Source: Hyposmocoma kahamanoa (taxonomy: Eukaryota > Arthropoda > Insecta > Lepidoptera > Cosmopterigidae). From it: 64,000 nt of DNA. This document shows positions 1-11,329 of the stretch, in pieces (the stretch's first letter is position 1; each line of letters begins with the position of its first letter). The stretch lies in the NCBI RefSeq assembly GCF_003589595.1, contig NW_020654229.1, positions 4,554,716 through 4,618,715 on the forward strand, given 5' to 3'. A model generated the notes under the pieces. It ran no database searches. It saw nothing but the letters and a program-made list of their open reading frames with translations, and was not told the origin of the DNA. Both the position numbers and the translations under genes were made by a program.

Positions 1-233
1 TCGAATGAAACTTTTTTCAAATGGTTTCTGTGATTTTTTTTTTTTAATTTGAAACATTTGAATATCGACTTTCAATTGTTTTTGTTATTCAATTTAGACA
101 AGAAAGATGGATACTGCGAAAATTCGACAGGGGTTAAAGTATGAAATTGCCGTTTTATTGCAATAGGTTCTTTATTAGGGAATAAAATATGAATGAAAAC
201 TTTACACAATAATGCTATTTATTATCATTACAG

Positions 234-332
234 ATAACTACAGATTTAGCCGAGCAAGCATCAGAAATGTGCGTCGAGTCAACCGCCAGCTCGCCCATCT
301 CTTCGCATCACCGTGCAACGGTACATAGTTAG
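234..332 (+). CDS. candidate terminal exon of a gene lying left of the window
   Basis: A good 3' splice acceptor (TTATTATCATTACAG, ending at 233) is followed by a stretch that is more GC-rich than its surroundings. It stays open in two frames. In the first, 32 codons run from ATA at 234 to TAG at 330-332, and the peptide ends in SSPISSHHRATVHS. The second frame is open to a TAG at about 323-325. A poly(A) signal AATAAA lies at 412-417, about 80 bases past the stop, as expected after a last exon. No family is recognised. The upstream exons would lie outside the window, so the reading phase cannot be checked. It could also be a chance splice-like site. Confidence 0.3.
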   Translation: MTTDLAEQASEMCVESTASSPISSHHRATVHS

Positions 333-1485
333 AAAGAGACCGCTTATAATCGCATTGTTAATACGATTTAAAAAAACGAATAACTCACTTCCAGTGAAAG
401 ATATATTTAAAAATAAAAGGGCACTGAGTAGTGAGTAATGGTTGTTTTGTCCAGAACTAGCTTACATAAGATTTGTCTCATTTGGGATTAAGTAGATATA
501 TTTTATTTCGTACAATATTCTCACGACGGTTTTATTGACATGTAGAGGATAAAATTTTATATTCAGAAATGGTATAACCTTGAATTTCACGTATTTTGAG
601 TTGCAACACTATTGTAATAGCAGTGCGATATATCGCGATAGAGCGAGTAATGGGGAAGGGGGTGAAGAAGAAAAATGTTGAAGGAGATATACAGGGGAAG
701 AACAGTAGGGCCAGAGTTGAGTTAGAGAGAGAGATAGGAATGAAAGAGAAAGAGTATTAGTAACCACGGTCAGATTGCTTTTCCGTAGATGCGATAAATT
801 TTGTTGGTTTTGTTCCCGCTTTTTCAAAGTCATCGTCTCGGCCACATTCGCTTAACATCAGGTGACATTTTGGCCAAGTGTGTGTCTATTTTATATTAAG
901 AAAAAAGGTCGTGAGACAAAGCGCGTTTATGCACTGCGTCCGTTTCGTATTAGTTTCGAATGCTAAAGCTAACGGTGTTAATTACCTGTGAAATGACTTT
1001 TTCAATGTATGCTTTTCAAAATTTATAGATGGTTTAGCGTACATAGGGTTATTTGTAACATATTAACAATCTCGCAGAAGTATGTTACTAACAACAACAA
1101 TTTTTGTTCCATAACTTTGAATATAATACATTTGATTTTACTTTCGTTCAAAAATAAATATATTTAAATAGATCGCCCTCAAAAGTGATAACTATGTGCG
1201 GTAACAAAAGAAAGCACTAACGTAAATGTAATCGTGGCAGTGGTACAACTAAATTAGATTTTTACAAGTAACCCTTTATAGTAACTTTATAGGATGTACT
1301 TTCTTGGTAAATATTAATTTGCGACTTATTCACATGACAAAAGGCGTATATTAGACTGAGTTTTTTTAGTATACAAAGTTCCTTTCCAAAAGTGATGTAT
1401 TGAAAAAACGCATTGATTTGTGAAAAAGGCACAAATGTTAAGTTATGAAATGTTGTATGTATTGTAGTGTAATAGAAATCTAATT
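333..1485. other. no gene seen; AT-rich DNA with a purine-rich patch
   Basis: Nothing gene-like is visible. Positions about 640-760 form a purine-rich (GA) stretch. The short reading frame antisense to it is a by-product of that skewed composition. Confidence 0.5.
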
Positions 1486-1921
1486 CTGTGGCTCTAGTGA
1501 AAAGGGGTACTAGTAAAATAATCCATCTTTACGATCCGCACAACTGACATTTTCCACAAAAAGTCTTTAATTTATTTAGCTATGGTAAGAAAATCACTAT
1601 ATTTCTGCACGTGAAGCTCAATAACAAAAAAGCTGTAAACTTTTCTATGTGCTTGTTGTCGTATCTTTGTATTTGGTTTTTCAACGACCTTTTAGCCGTA
1701 TCCGGCCGAATAATTCTAATAAACTTGTGGAAAAAATAATTGAATATCAATTCCATAAAAATTTAAAAAGCTATAAACCCAATAAGAGTTTTATCAGCAG
1801 AAAGATGGTGATTTTCTTACAACAGGTACATATTTTGGAGATTTTTTGTGGAAAATTTCACTTATGTGGTTTTATAAGCTTTAGCTGTTTTTACTTGTAC
1901 CTCTTTTCACTAGAGCCACAG
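1486..1921. mobile_element. foldback/MITE element with CTGTGGCTCTAG ends
   Basis: The ends are inverted repeats: CTGTGGCTCTAGTGAAAAGG at 1486 and its complement ending at 1921, matching at 24 of 25 bases. Symmetry continues inward (TTTTCCACAAAAAGTCT against AGATTTTTTGTGGAAAA, and GTAAGAAAATCAC against its complement), so each arm is over 100 bases. The middle (about 1640-1770) holds part of the tRNA-related repeat also found near 50.7 and 63.6 kb. No coding capacity. Superfamily not determined. Confidence 0.6.
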
Positions 1922-2340
1922 CTATATGGTCAGTTATAAGGTTCATAAGACTTCATGGCGCAGAGCGTAATAGAAGCGCATTTTTGTAATCAGAGTATAA
2001 TGGACATCACATCAATTGTGTGACATACAAACCAGATCAAGTACAATAGAGCTTATTGAGAAAGAGTTCGTCCAAGGAAGTAGTCTGCCTTCCCTATCCG
2101 GTTTTTTATATCCTATTTAGTTTGTTTTATTGTTGAACGAAGTCAGACTAATTGACATTTTCCAAAGAATAAAAAACAAGGTGGTTTAATCACTAAAGTT
2201 ACCAAAATGCAAATCCGTTATTTACGACAAGGAGTCTAGTTCTACCGTGTCATGGACATTTTCATATCAAAAATATTATAAAACTTGTTTAAAATAAATA
2301 ACACTACATGTGACAAACTCGATTAAATAGGGACACTGTC
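1922..2340. other. no gene; contains a 40-base fragment of the common ~290-bp repeat
   Basis: The only recognisable item is at about 2060-2102: the start of the repeat described at 49185-49470 (GAGTTCGTCCAAGGAAGTA). The rest shows nothing. Confidence 0.4.
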
Positions 2341-2640
2341 TGTACAAAACATCTAGCGCCGACGCGAAAGTTTTCGGGCGGCTAACAACCAGTTACCACG
2401 CTTTCACGTACATTAATGGCCAATCAGAATTCTATTTCTACAACAACATTTAAATTCCTCGGAATAATATAACCGCGCGATCGCCACGTGGACCAACTTC
2501 AAGCCAACCTCGCCCACGCGCCCGGGACACCCATTTAAGTTAAAACGTAAAAGCTACAAGCGTATTTGGCCATGACAGTTATACGCATGCGGTTGTTGCG
2601 TGGCGGCCGTGAAATTCGTGTCTAATAAACGCGCCCTTAG
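2341..2640. other. GC- and CpG-richer island, function unknown
   Basis: About 300 bases stand out from the AT-rich surroundings, with many CG dinucleotides and the E-box CACGTG within CGCCACGTGGACC. No long reading frame, inverted ends or second copy was noticed. It could be a promoter or a first noncoding exon, or a fragment of an unrecognised repeat. Confidence 0.3.
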
Positions 2641-3276
2641 AAAAAGTCTTCTCAGGTCAGCAGTTTGGTCGGTGCTGCCCTCATCGTCTTTTGGCTAAAA
2701 CTTTGTCTGTTCTCTAAGAATTAAAACCCAAATTTAAACAAGCAACTATCACTGTCAAAGTGACATCTCATAGATCATAAACCTTTTGTATGATAATGCA
2801 GCTCAATCTGGTGGAGATGCAATCCGACGACCTACTATGAGCTGTTATAGAAATCATGTTTAAGCCCGTAACTTGGATAGCCTGTCAAATTCGTACTATG
2901 ACCTCACAAAAACAATTCACAGTCCATGCAGTTTACGTTGCCCATCCGAAATCTGTTCACCTTTGCTTCCATAGTAAAATCGTCTCATGACGTCATTTGC
3001 CATGCACTTGGGGGGTCTCATCTCATTCCGTGATAGTAATCATTCATCAATCATTTTTTGAAAATGTTGAGATTTTATTACATTTTTAAGAAATTTCGTT
3101 TAAGTTTTATTATATTTTCAGTTTCATAATTATTTGTTATCTTTTTAGCCAATTGTCAATAAATAAATGCTATTAACTATTGAACTTTTTTGATCAGTTG
3201 GAGTTTCCCATCTACAAAGTATTGTTGATAAATGATTATTATTAATATTATATCATTTCAATGATAATGACTAGGC
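2641..3276. other. no feature seen
   Basis: AT-rich DNA without a convincing reading frame or repeat. Confidence 0.4.
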
Positions 3277-3539
3277 GGTAATCTATCACAAAGTCGAATT
3301 ATTTTTCCGAAATAACGTTTGTTCGAATTTGCATTACACCGAAAACCGTTATAATTATAACGGAACCGTTGTTCTTTTAGGATATGTTGAATGTTTATCG
3401 CAAAGACACGATTAGGTTTGGTTAGATTGTTAGGGTTAAAAGAAAAAACATTTGCCTCTCAAAAGTACTTTCGAGGTTATGAAAATTCGAGCAAAGGTTA
3501 TTTCTGGAAGATGTCATTCCGGACTACTCATAGGTAACC
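3277..3539 (+). mobile_element. MITE with GGTAACCTATCA-type ends, copy 1
   Basis: Left end GGTAATCTATCA and right end TCATAGGTAACC are inverted repeats. The interior (TTCGAATTTGCATTACACCG, then CGCAAAGACACGATTAGG, then TCGAGGTTATGAAAATTCGA) recurs inverted at 4354-4600 and in a third copy near 33.64-33.81 kb. No coding capacity. Confidence 0.65.
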
Positions 3540-4353
3540 TGACTAGACATGACATGTAATTTTGTCTTACGACAAATTGTAAAGTATGATTGAAAAGTTG
3601 CCAATATTACAGTATAACGTAATAAGTATAATCAATAATATAATTATTAAAAATATATAATTATTCTCATTTTGAACACAATCGGTTAATAACGCTCCCT
3701 GGGTAGTACATCTGTTTATTTCTTTCATATGATTTAGTATATAGTTCCACCTCACTTTTGTAGATGTCAACTAGCCAGCCAAAGACAATAATTAATGTTT
3801 AAAAAGTAAAACTCATCACGTTAGATTATTTATTTATTTATTTATTTGCATTTCACATATAGTCTTAAGTGTACACAAACTTAGAACTATGGTAGGAACT
3901 ACATGTTTACCATTCCCATTCAACTTTGTGTACGTCATAATTCGAATTTAAGCAGTTCAGTTTTACCACGTCACGTGAATTGCATGGAACTTGCAAGCTG
4001 GTTGCTTATAAGCTCATAGTAGGCCTCCTGTCCTGAAAGTTTGTATGTTACACAATTTGCATAAAATTAATTATGCTATGTACCATTTATGATGAAAGAG
4101 TTAGAACATTCTGCATGGTAAATTATGATTTGAATGGCAAATACAAAATTATGAACTTTTCATACCATAATGAATATTTTAAGACAAATTAAGGTGAAAT
4201 TACGCCGCCGATTGAGCTTGCGCAATTCAGCTGCGTAATTTCACGTGCAAATAAAGAATATAATAAGCGAATAATCGTAATTAACAGTATAAGTACTGGA
4301 AATTAAATTAAGATCAATCTCGATTCACTGGCGCGTCAGTTTCGACGAAAAGT
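3540..4353. other. no gene; (TTTA)n simple repeat at about 3826-3848
   Basis: AT-rich spacer. The TTTATTTATTTA tract followed by GCATTTCACATA may be the tail of a retroposed copy, but no element body was recognised. Confidence 0.35.
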
Positions 4354-4600
4354 GGTTACCTATCAGTAGTCCAAAATGACATTCTGCAGAAGTAACGTTT
4401 GCTCGAATTTTCATAACCTCGAAAGTAATTTTGAGAGGAAAATGTTTTTTCTTTTAAAGCTAAGTTAACCTAACCGAACGTGATCGTGTCTTTGCGATAC
4501 ACATCCAACATGTCCTGAAAGAACAACGGTTTTCGGTGTAATGAAAATTCGAACAGACGTTATTTTGGGAAAAGAAAATTCCAGTTTGTGATAGGTTACC
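4354..4600 (-). mobile_element. MITE with GGTAACCTATCA-type ends, copy 2 (inverted)
   Basis: Same family as 3277-3539 in the opposite orientation. Starts GGTTACCTATCAGTAGTCCA and ends TGTGATAGGTTACC. With copy 1 it forms a head-to-head pair separated by about 0.8 kb. Confidence 0.65.
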
Positions 4601-5429
4601 ATGAAAAATAGAGGTTCAGAAATCGAGTGAGAACTCTGACCGTGTTGTGAAATTTTACTAATTACTTCAAATAAATAACACTATCATGAGGAAGCCCTCA
4701 AATTACACGCTGTCTTCTGTACGCTGTTTAGATAAAAAAATATAGTTTCATTTCCTATGTGTAAAAATCGCGAAAACCTTTCAAATTTTGTCATCATTAA
4801 ATTTGAAAATGCACGTGATTGGTCCATTTGAATTACCATTTCCGTATGATGTGATAATACAGCCATGTCATTGGTCAGGCTTAAGGCCGACGCATTGAGG
4901 TGATATTAAAGCTATGTGATTGGTCAATTTGAACATAATGAACTATATTCTTTGTATCGTTGTATCTTGAATCTAATTTCCAATGTTATTCGTAAATCTG
5001 TATTTCAATGTACACTGATTGTGACAATGTACTCTAGCCAAATTCGATATAGAATAAATGTCAACAATCAAAAATATATAACTTATGGTTTTCACTTCAG
5101 GCTGTTTTGCAATCACAATTTTCATGTTTTTCCCCGAAATTCGATTAGGCTATTGACAATACTAATCTTGGAGCCGTATCTGTGATGAATTTTGTTCAAT
5201 AGAAGTTTAAAATCACTAAGTAAATTATTTGAAATCAACATAAATACTACCAGTAATTAATTATTTATTTAGAAAACTATGTCATCCTTGATGATTTTTT
5301 AATTTGAAAGGAGAGATTGCAAACATTCTTGTTCGAGTAGTAATTCAAATTCGAAATTGGAAATGAATGCTGGATGAGATAATAAATCAATGTAAAATAA
5401 AATCTTACCTACTATCTAGCAGTACGTAC
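4601..5429. other. no feature seen
   Basis: AT-rich. Reading frames of 60 and 89 codons lack codon structure, splice context or family similarity. Confidence 0.4.
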
Positions 5430-5690
5430 TTTTTTTATAACATCAAGTGACGGGACGAACAAGTCGTGCGCCTGATGGTAAGCTAGTTACACACCTGTCC
5501 ATAACAGTTGCCGTGTCAGTCAGTGCTTTAAATCGCAAAGATCTGAGGGGCACTGCCACTGCGTCCGCCGCCCTGAGACATAAGTTGACAAGTCCCATGT
5601 ACCTGTAATTTCACCAGCACCCTTACCCTTCAAAACCGGAACGCAGTAATGCTCACATTACTGCTTTTCGGCAGAAATGGGTAAGGTCTG
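5430..5690 (-). repeat. ~290-bp interspersed repeat, reverse copy
   Basis: Begins TAACATCAAGTGACGGGACG and runs through AAGATCTGAGGGGCACTG and TAAGTTGACAAGTCCCATG. The same sequence recurs about a dozen times in the window (see 49185-49470, 51636-51912). It immediately precedes a SINE copy. Confidence 0.8.
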
Positions 5691-5760
5691 AGTGTTGACA
5701 AAAAATGTTCTTTACACCTGCCATCATTTTATATATTATATATTAATTATTTTATATATT

Positions 5761-5972
5761 AACTGCATCTGTGGCCGAATGGTTACCATGCCGGACTGCC
5801 ACGCGGAGGTCCCAGGTTCGATTCCCGGGTCGGGAGAAATATTTGTATGGCCTACATTTATTTCTCTCGTGAGTTTGGGTGTAATTTGTGGTTGTCTATG
5901 TGTGTGTCTGTTTCCCTAGTGCGGGGCTATGTTGAGTGTGTGCGTTATTATTATTATTATTATTATTATCAT
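5761..5972 (+). mobile_element. tRNA-derived SINE (family A), full copy with (ATT)n tail
   Basis: The head resembles a tRNA with an RNA polymerase III A box (GTGGCCGAATGG) and a perfect B box (GGTTCGATTCC). It continues into the shared body (CTCGTGAGTTTGGGTGTAAT, then GTGCGGGGCTATGTTGAGTG) and ends in ATT repeats. Same family as copies at 21.7, 42.9, 43.9, 44.4, 53.1, 53.4 and 61.3 kb. Confidence 0.85.
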
Positions 5973-6134
5973 TGGCTGTCTAGCAATATTTTGTTATTAA
6001 TCATTCTATGTCGAATTCGGCTAGACTACAGGTTGTTATATTTTTTTCTATTATATAGCCCGTACTTTTACTGGTATAAAGTTTTAGGAATCTCTTTATT
6101 CAATTGATGTTACCCGGCTTAAGAAACACAATGA

Positions 6135-6330
6135 CTGTAAGGGTGCCTTCAAATCAGACGCTTATAAAAGCGCTGCAGTCGTGCCACTGTGGCACTGCAA
6201 CCGAGCCTTTACTAATTTTCATATTTAGAAACGCAGTTGCAGTTATTGATGGGGACGAATTGTATTTATTTCAACTCGAGGACGTAATTGCTGACTTGTG
6301 TAGCAACTCTAGTTGACTCGGTGTTTGACA
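6135..6330 (+). mobile_element. one end of the AGGGCGCCTTCAAATTAGAC MITE family
   Basis: GTAAGGGTGCCTTCAAATCA and the following bases match the right arm (read in reverse) of the complete TA-flanked element at 38285-38806, including ACTAATTTTCATA further in. The opposite end was not found, so this copy is truncated. Confidence 0.6.
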
Positions 6331-6361
6331 GAACGATCACGATGCGGCGTATATTAATTTG

Positions 6362-6528
6362 AACTAGAGATGGGCACGACTGCGACTCGAGCATGCCCCG
6401 AAAGTCGCCAAACCGACCGAGCGGGAATGAGTAGCCGATGCGCTATATGAATGAAGTATTCGGCTCGGCGGGGCGGGTAACGCACCAAGCTAGCTCGAGT
6501 TAAAGACTCGACTCTTCCATCTCTAGTT
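6362..6528. mobile_element. short MITE with AACTAGAGATGG ends
   Basis: AACTAGAGATGG at 6362 is mirrored by CCATCTCTAGTT ending at 6528. The interior is unusually GC-rich for the area. A TSD is not clear. Confidence 0.5.
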
Positions 6529-6621
6529 GCAACACCACTGTCGCGACACACGCGCACCTGTTTTGCAGTCACAATTATTGAACCAAAAATTACTTACGCG
6601 CTACTGCATGTTTCAATGTTA

Positions 6622-6782
6622 GGGTCGTATTCTAGAACTCTACTCAATGCTCAAGTCAGGATCTGAGTATGATTTCAAGCACTAGAAATACGACCCTAAT
6701 GGCAGGGACTTGAGTATGATTTCGAGTGCTTTAAACCATACTCAAATCCTTGAGCATTGAGTACAGTTCTAGAATACGACCC
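6622..6782. mobile_element. foldback MITE, GGGTCGTATTCTAGAACTCT family, TSD TTA
   Basis: Inverted ends GGGTCGTATTCTAGAACTCT and AGAACTCTACTCAATGCTCA continue as almost fully self-complementary arms. The element is flanked by TTA on both sides (6619-6621 and 6783-6785). Same family as 11447-11596 and 31217-31381. The 3-bp T-N-A duplications resemble the TWA preference of PIF/Harbinger elements. Confidence 0.8.
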
Positions 6783-6785
6783 TTA

Positions 6786-7294
6786 GTTTTACTCTCCAAA
6801 TTATTTAGTACAGTGTTCGGATTCGTCACCAACTTTAGTTGGCTAAAGCTTATGTTAACCATGGGGTAAGGCGCTGTTTGATGAGATCCGTCTAGTTCGG
6901 CTACAGATGCTTACGTAAATTGTTATGTACAATTTTTCTTAGCCTTATTTTGTTATTGATTATTTTACCATTTTCAAAATCCGTAAATGTTATGTTGTGA
7001 AGCGATATTTATTCGATAGCGATATAGTTGTGTATCTATTTCCTCGCAAATGATGAAAAACATTGTATGTAGCAAAGGCGGTAAAAATTACACCTCGAGT
7101 CATTACAAGCCCTCAGCCTTCGACTTCGCGCTTTTAACAAACTTTCGTTATTAATTTCTTATTTACCACAATGTACTATTAAAGCAAATAAACATTACTA
7201 TTTTTTACTTTCGTTTCTACAGAGGTCTATTTTGAAAGCGCCCCAACACGTCGCAATAGCAACAACTGCCGCACACAACATTATTGTTCTATAT
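6786..7294. other. no feature seen
   Basis: AT-rich spacer. Nothing gene-like recognised. Confidence 0.35.
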
Positions 7295-8025
7295 GCCTAC
7301 CGCTTAACTGAGTCGGTTCCTGAGGTAGCTGCGCGGTGCGGGGGAGTGACGGTTTACGTAACAGTTATGTCGCGCTGCACACGGGGTAATATGAACAAGA
7401 TTTTTCTGACGATGTTCAATAAGATGTTGATTGAAAAAAGTGCCAAATGGCTTGTCTACTGTTGGGTAATTTTCCGAAATCAAATAGTGGAATTTTTTTC
7501 GGAAAAATTCCCAAGAACTTTGAAAAATATAAATTTGTAAGGCTCATATTATGTTCTACGTTTATAAATATCTTTTAAAGTTTTATTTAGCGTAAATTAT
7601 AAAATAAACTTGTATATCCAAAAGCCACGTAATAGATAAACGAGATTTAAAATTATTTTACAACAGCGAAAAAACCAAAAACACCACTACCATTTGTTAT
7701 TGGCTTCATCTTTTCGTTCAGTAACTTCAACTTTTGACAGGTGTCAACGTCATATATGGAAAAATACTTATTTTTCTGAAAAATATAACTGCAAAAAAAA
7801 ATTGAAATTTTTCCATGACCCAACGCTAGGCTTGTTTTTTTTATTATCGTTTCACATAACAATTATTGACTAATTTGGTAGGCATTTTTTTTCAATCAAC
7901 TTGAATGTCGTCAGAAGAATCTTGTTGAATTATTCCGTGTGCAGTGCGACATAACTGTTACATCTGCTGTCACTCCTCCCGCACCGCGCAGCTACCTCAG
8001 GAACCGACTCAGTTTAGCGGTAGGC
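7295..8025. mobile_element. foldback element with ~150-bp inverted arms
   Basis: The left arm (about 7295-7458; CTGAGTCGGTTCCTGAGGTA, then AACAGTTATGTCGC) is mirrored by the right arm (about 7880-8025; TACCTCAGGAACCGACTCAG), with a handful of differences. About 420 bases of AT-rich DNA lie between. The 102-codon frame across the left arm is not conserved in the right arm. No clear TSD. Confidence 0.75.
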
Positions 8026-8042
8026 CTGTACTATGTTTGGAA

Positions 8043-8548
8043 CATCGGGTATATAATCAGATATTGAGACGAAAAGTCATTTAATTTGTTTGAAAACTAT
8101 TCTGCCGAATCATTACGGTGACAACTGCGCTCTGATTGGCCAGCCCGAATTCGAAACAATTGACGGGAGTCGTCAATTGTTTCACTTCAAATCGACTATT
8201 TAACTTGAACTTTATTATAATGGACAACAATTTAATAATTATATTTTTAATATTTAATTACCGATGAAATTTGATTCCGTTTGTTTTGCAATTGGATGTT
8301 TTGCTGTTTTTCCCACACCACCGAATGGAAGAATCCCCCACAGTTACAGATGTTATCTTTATTACAATAAATACAGAATTTTGGTATATACGAGACGTAC
8401 ACACAGGTCAATTGTTGGCGCTGTACTATTTCAGCTTTCTAATTTGTGATTTCAGCGCAAACGAGAGTTAATATTTAAAAGTGACATAAGGATGAGTTGC
8501 CAGGGATGGGCCCTTATTTCGTCTCTACTTCTGGTTATGTACTCGATG
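8043..8548 (+). mobile_element. CATCGAGTATATAACC-end MITE, copy 1
   Basis: Starts CATCGGGTATATAATCAG and ends with TCTGGTTATGTACTCGATG; the ends are inverted repeats of over 30 bases. Flanks GTTTGGAA and GGTTTGAA agree at 6 of 8 bases, a decayed 8-bp TSD. Other copies at 30.1, 48.5, 54.5 and 56.3 kb. Confidence 0.8.
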
Positions 8549-9349
8549 GGTTTGAATGAGAAAGTTTGGATGAATATTTGTTACCTTATATCGTCGAAAC
8601 GGCTAAACGGATTTAAATGAATTTTAGTGGCTAGATTATTTAGAATCTAAATTAGTACATAAGGTATTGAAAGGTAAATAATTTACTATTAAATGTCTGT
8701 TTGCGCTTAACCTCCTAAGGCCCTGTGTACATAATAGAAGTGGTTTTAGAACTCAGACGATATTTCTATGATAACGTAAAATTTTGCGCTATATCTTCGA
8801 TATATCACACCTCCGGTAAAACACAGACATAAGTGCAAAAAATTGTGATCACAAACCATTTTTAAAATGTAATTTAAACGGAAAAAGTAAGACGTATTAT
8901 ACATTACTTTATTTTTATATAGAGGGTGTGATGCGTATTGAAACAGTATAACACTTAAGAGCCCTTGAAATGTACTCATTAGCCCTAAATACAAAACTTT
9001 TCATTCATTTTCTGTAAATTTTACAAATCGATGCCTTATTTTCTCAAAATCGTACCTTATAAAGAGTGATTATTCAGAGATGGCAAACATTTCTATTTAT
9101 TTTAAATTTCTTATCAAGGATGTTAATTTGGATGCATTACTTTAAGAATAGGTAAAAACCAGTACATAAATATGAAGGAAATGAAATCAGCCTGCAAAAT
9201 TTGTATATACAATGCATTTTTAACATTTCAGTAACTGTGCTTTAAGATACGAGTTTGAGAAAGTAGGGCGGCGAAATGTAAGTGAAGGCACTGTATCACC
9301 GGAGGTGTTATATGACCGTAAAACTTGAGGGCATACCTACTTGAGCCTT
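8549..9349. other. no feature seen
   Basis: AT-rich. A reverse 82-codon frame shows no family similarity. Confidence 0.35.
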
Positions 9350-9359
9350 AAGCATGTAC

Positions 9360-9640
9360 TTATTTATAGTTTCATAGATTTCTCACACATGGCGCTATGA
9401 CAAAAAAGTCGTTAAAACCTAAAAAATATAGATCTGCAACAAATACATAGAAAAATTTATAAGGTCTGCTGGTTCGTTCCGTAGCTCTGTTGGGAGATTA
9501 ACCATGGTATGATGAAGGCGCTGGTTCGCGTGCAGCCGTATCGAATGAATTTTTCTTTGTATTCGAATTTTTTGTTAATAATTATAACTAGTGGCAGTTA
9601 TTTCACAAAAAAATATTGAATATCATAGTAGTAAGACAAC
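9360..9640 (+). mobile_element. degenerate tRNA-related repeat (same family as 63615)
   Basis: TTTCATAGATTTCTCACACATGGCGCT, then AAAAAGTCGTTAAAACC, then GCTGGTTCGTTCCGTAGCTC parallel the copy around 62829-62858 and 63552-63830. The A box region is recognisable and the B box is damaged (GGTTCGCGTGC). Confidence 0.55.
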
Positions 9641-9962
9641 GTGATATTTAATATACTTAAAATATTGTAATGTTGGGCGTTTACCGCTTTTCTCATTGTA
9701 GTTTGCCGAGTCTTAGGAGGTTAACTGCCGCGCGGCAGATGTCTAGTGTTGCAGCGGCAGTATCGCGAGTTGTATGATCGTTCACTGTTAAATTGCCAAA
9801 CCACTTATTTTAAGTAATTTGTTAATATTCATTCTAAGTTTTCCAATGTAAGTAAATGTTTTTTTTTTGGATTGTAATAAAATTATTTTTGATTTATTCA
9901 ATTTTTTTCATTTCACTGGAATTCAAATTGAAATATAACATTGGATTATATCGTCGGGGCTA

Positions 9963-10260
9963 GCGCAATTACGCGTAACTAGCATTTGATTATGAGTCTC
10001 CATTTGGGTAATTTAGTTGTCCAATCAAATCTGAGTAAATGTCGTGGCAACCAAATTTGCGTGATTAACGGGAATGTATTGTTATCAGTCCGTAGACAAT
10101 ATAAAATTATGCTTACTGTGCAAAAATGGAAGTCGTAGCCATTGAAATAACAAAGTAATAACGTTAAATCCCTCACATTAGATTTGGTTTGGTGCAGGTA
10201 CCACCACTTACCTATGCTATTACTACATATGCGGGTTTTCCCTATCCCCGACGATATCGT
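9963..10260 (+). repeat. interspersed repeat, copy 1 of 2
   Basis: GCATTTGATTATGAGTCTCC, TATCAGTCCGTAGACAA and TTACTGTGCAAAAATG are shared in order with 12968-13225. No reading frame or inverted ends seen. Confidence 0.6.
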
Positions 10261-10317
10261 CCCATCTCTCGACTCAAAATTCCGTCTTGGAATTAGATGA
10301 CGCTGATCAATAGCCTG

Positions 10318-10541
10318 GTATAGTCTATTCCAATAGAATTGAGAGTGGACGTAAACAAACAATTCTATTGGAATACACTATAGTGTATCACAATAGAATT
10401 TAGAGTGGACATAAATCCAGAATATGATAAAAATATATAAATCAAATAAGATAAAAATCCAGAAGTGATTTCTCCAGAATTTTAACCCAACTGGTTTGTT
10501 TACGTCCACTCTCAATTCTATTGGAATACACTATAGTAGTT
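10318..10541. mobile_element. palindromic MITE with AATTCTATTGGAATAC arms
   Basis: TTCCAATAGAATTGAGAGTG GACGTAAACAAAC at the left is mirrored by GTTTGTTTACGTCCACTCTC AATTCTATTGGAATACACTA at the right. A third half-copy lies between them (10365-10410), so the centre looks duplicated. Confidence 0.6.
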
Positions 10542-10744
10542 TGTATTATGTAAATGGCCATGGATATCAATTATTTCCTCTTTTATATGAAATGGAAGAA
10601 GTCAGTTTTTTCTTCCTTCTTGTCTTCTCTTCTCGTATTGTAATATGATTCAAATATTGATTTTAAAATTTTTTTTTGTACTTTAACAAACATGCGTGTC
10701 TGTATATGGCATTGTGTGTTACAAACTAATTTTATGTCTATATA

Positions 10745-10890
10745 TATCTGACCTTTACTAAAGCAGAGAATAATGTGAATGAAAAGTAATGAGAATGGTC
10801 ACTCTCCGCCCCTCTAGCTTTAGATACCGCACTGCGCCTCGCATATTGACGGAACGGCAACAAGGCTGTCAGTTATCTACTGCATTTTTT
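10745..10890 (-). repeat. repeat shared with 60670-60880 (opposite strand)
   Basis: GAGAATGGTCACTCTCCGC and AACAAGGCTGTC match the complement of the segment near 60.7-60.88 kb. Family unknown. Confidence 0.45.
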
Positions 10891-11329
10891 TACATGGCAC
10901 CATTAGGATTACTTAAAATCCAACTTTGATTCCTTTGGTCAGTAGTTTAACCTGCAATGTAGGAGAACCATTTCCGGAAATCCGGAATTCGATAAAATAC
11001 GTTAAGTAATATTTGGTGGTTTTATGTCGCTCTTTGTACTTATGTCTTTACTTGTATCAATATATGTGGAACACCTTTTTCCGACCTATGGTCATTAACA
11101 CATAATTCACGTTTACTTATTTTTGTCCACTTTTCACGAGTTTTTATTTTTGAATACCAAACTACTTTTAGCTTTTGTGGACTTTTCAATCGACTTCTTA
11201 AAAGCAGGAGGTTATTAATTCGATTGTATTTTTTTGGGTATGTTGTTGTGAACCGATTTCAATTATTCGTTTCTTGTTAGACAGGGGTACCCAAAGGTAC
11301 CTTCAATAAGTGTCAAAGTAAGCACTTTA

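Noticed and set aside
609..845. 78-codon reverse frame rich in Leu and Ser
   Set aside because: A product of the GA-rich tract; low complexity.
3826..3848. CRISPR-like or satellite tandem array
   Set aside because: Only short (TTTA)n simple sequence; no spaced direct repeats anywhere in the window.
5761..5835. Possible functional tRNA genes at the SINE heads
   Set aside because: A and B boxes are present, but the cloverleaf is imperfect, the same head recurs with the SINE body, and several copies have deletions between the boxes.
9979..10362. 127-codon reverse frame
   Set aside because: Spans an interspersed repeat and a palindromic MITE; the second repeat copy at 12.97 kb does not keep the frame.
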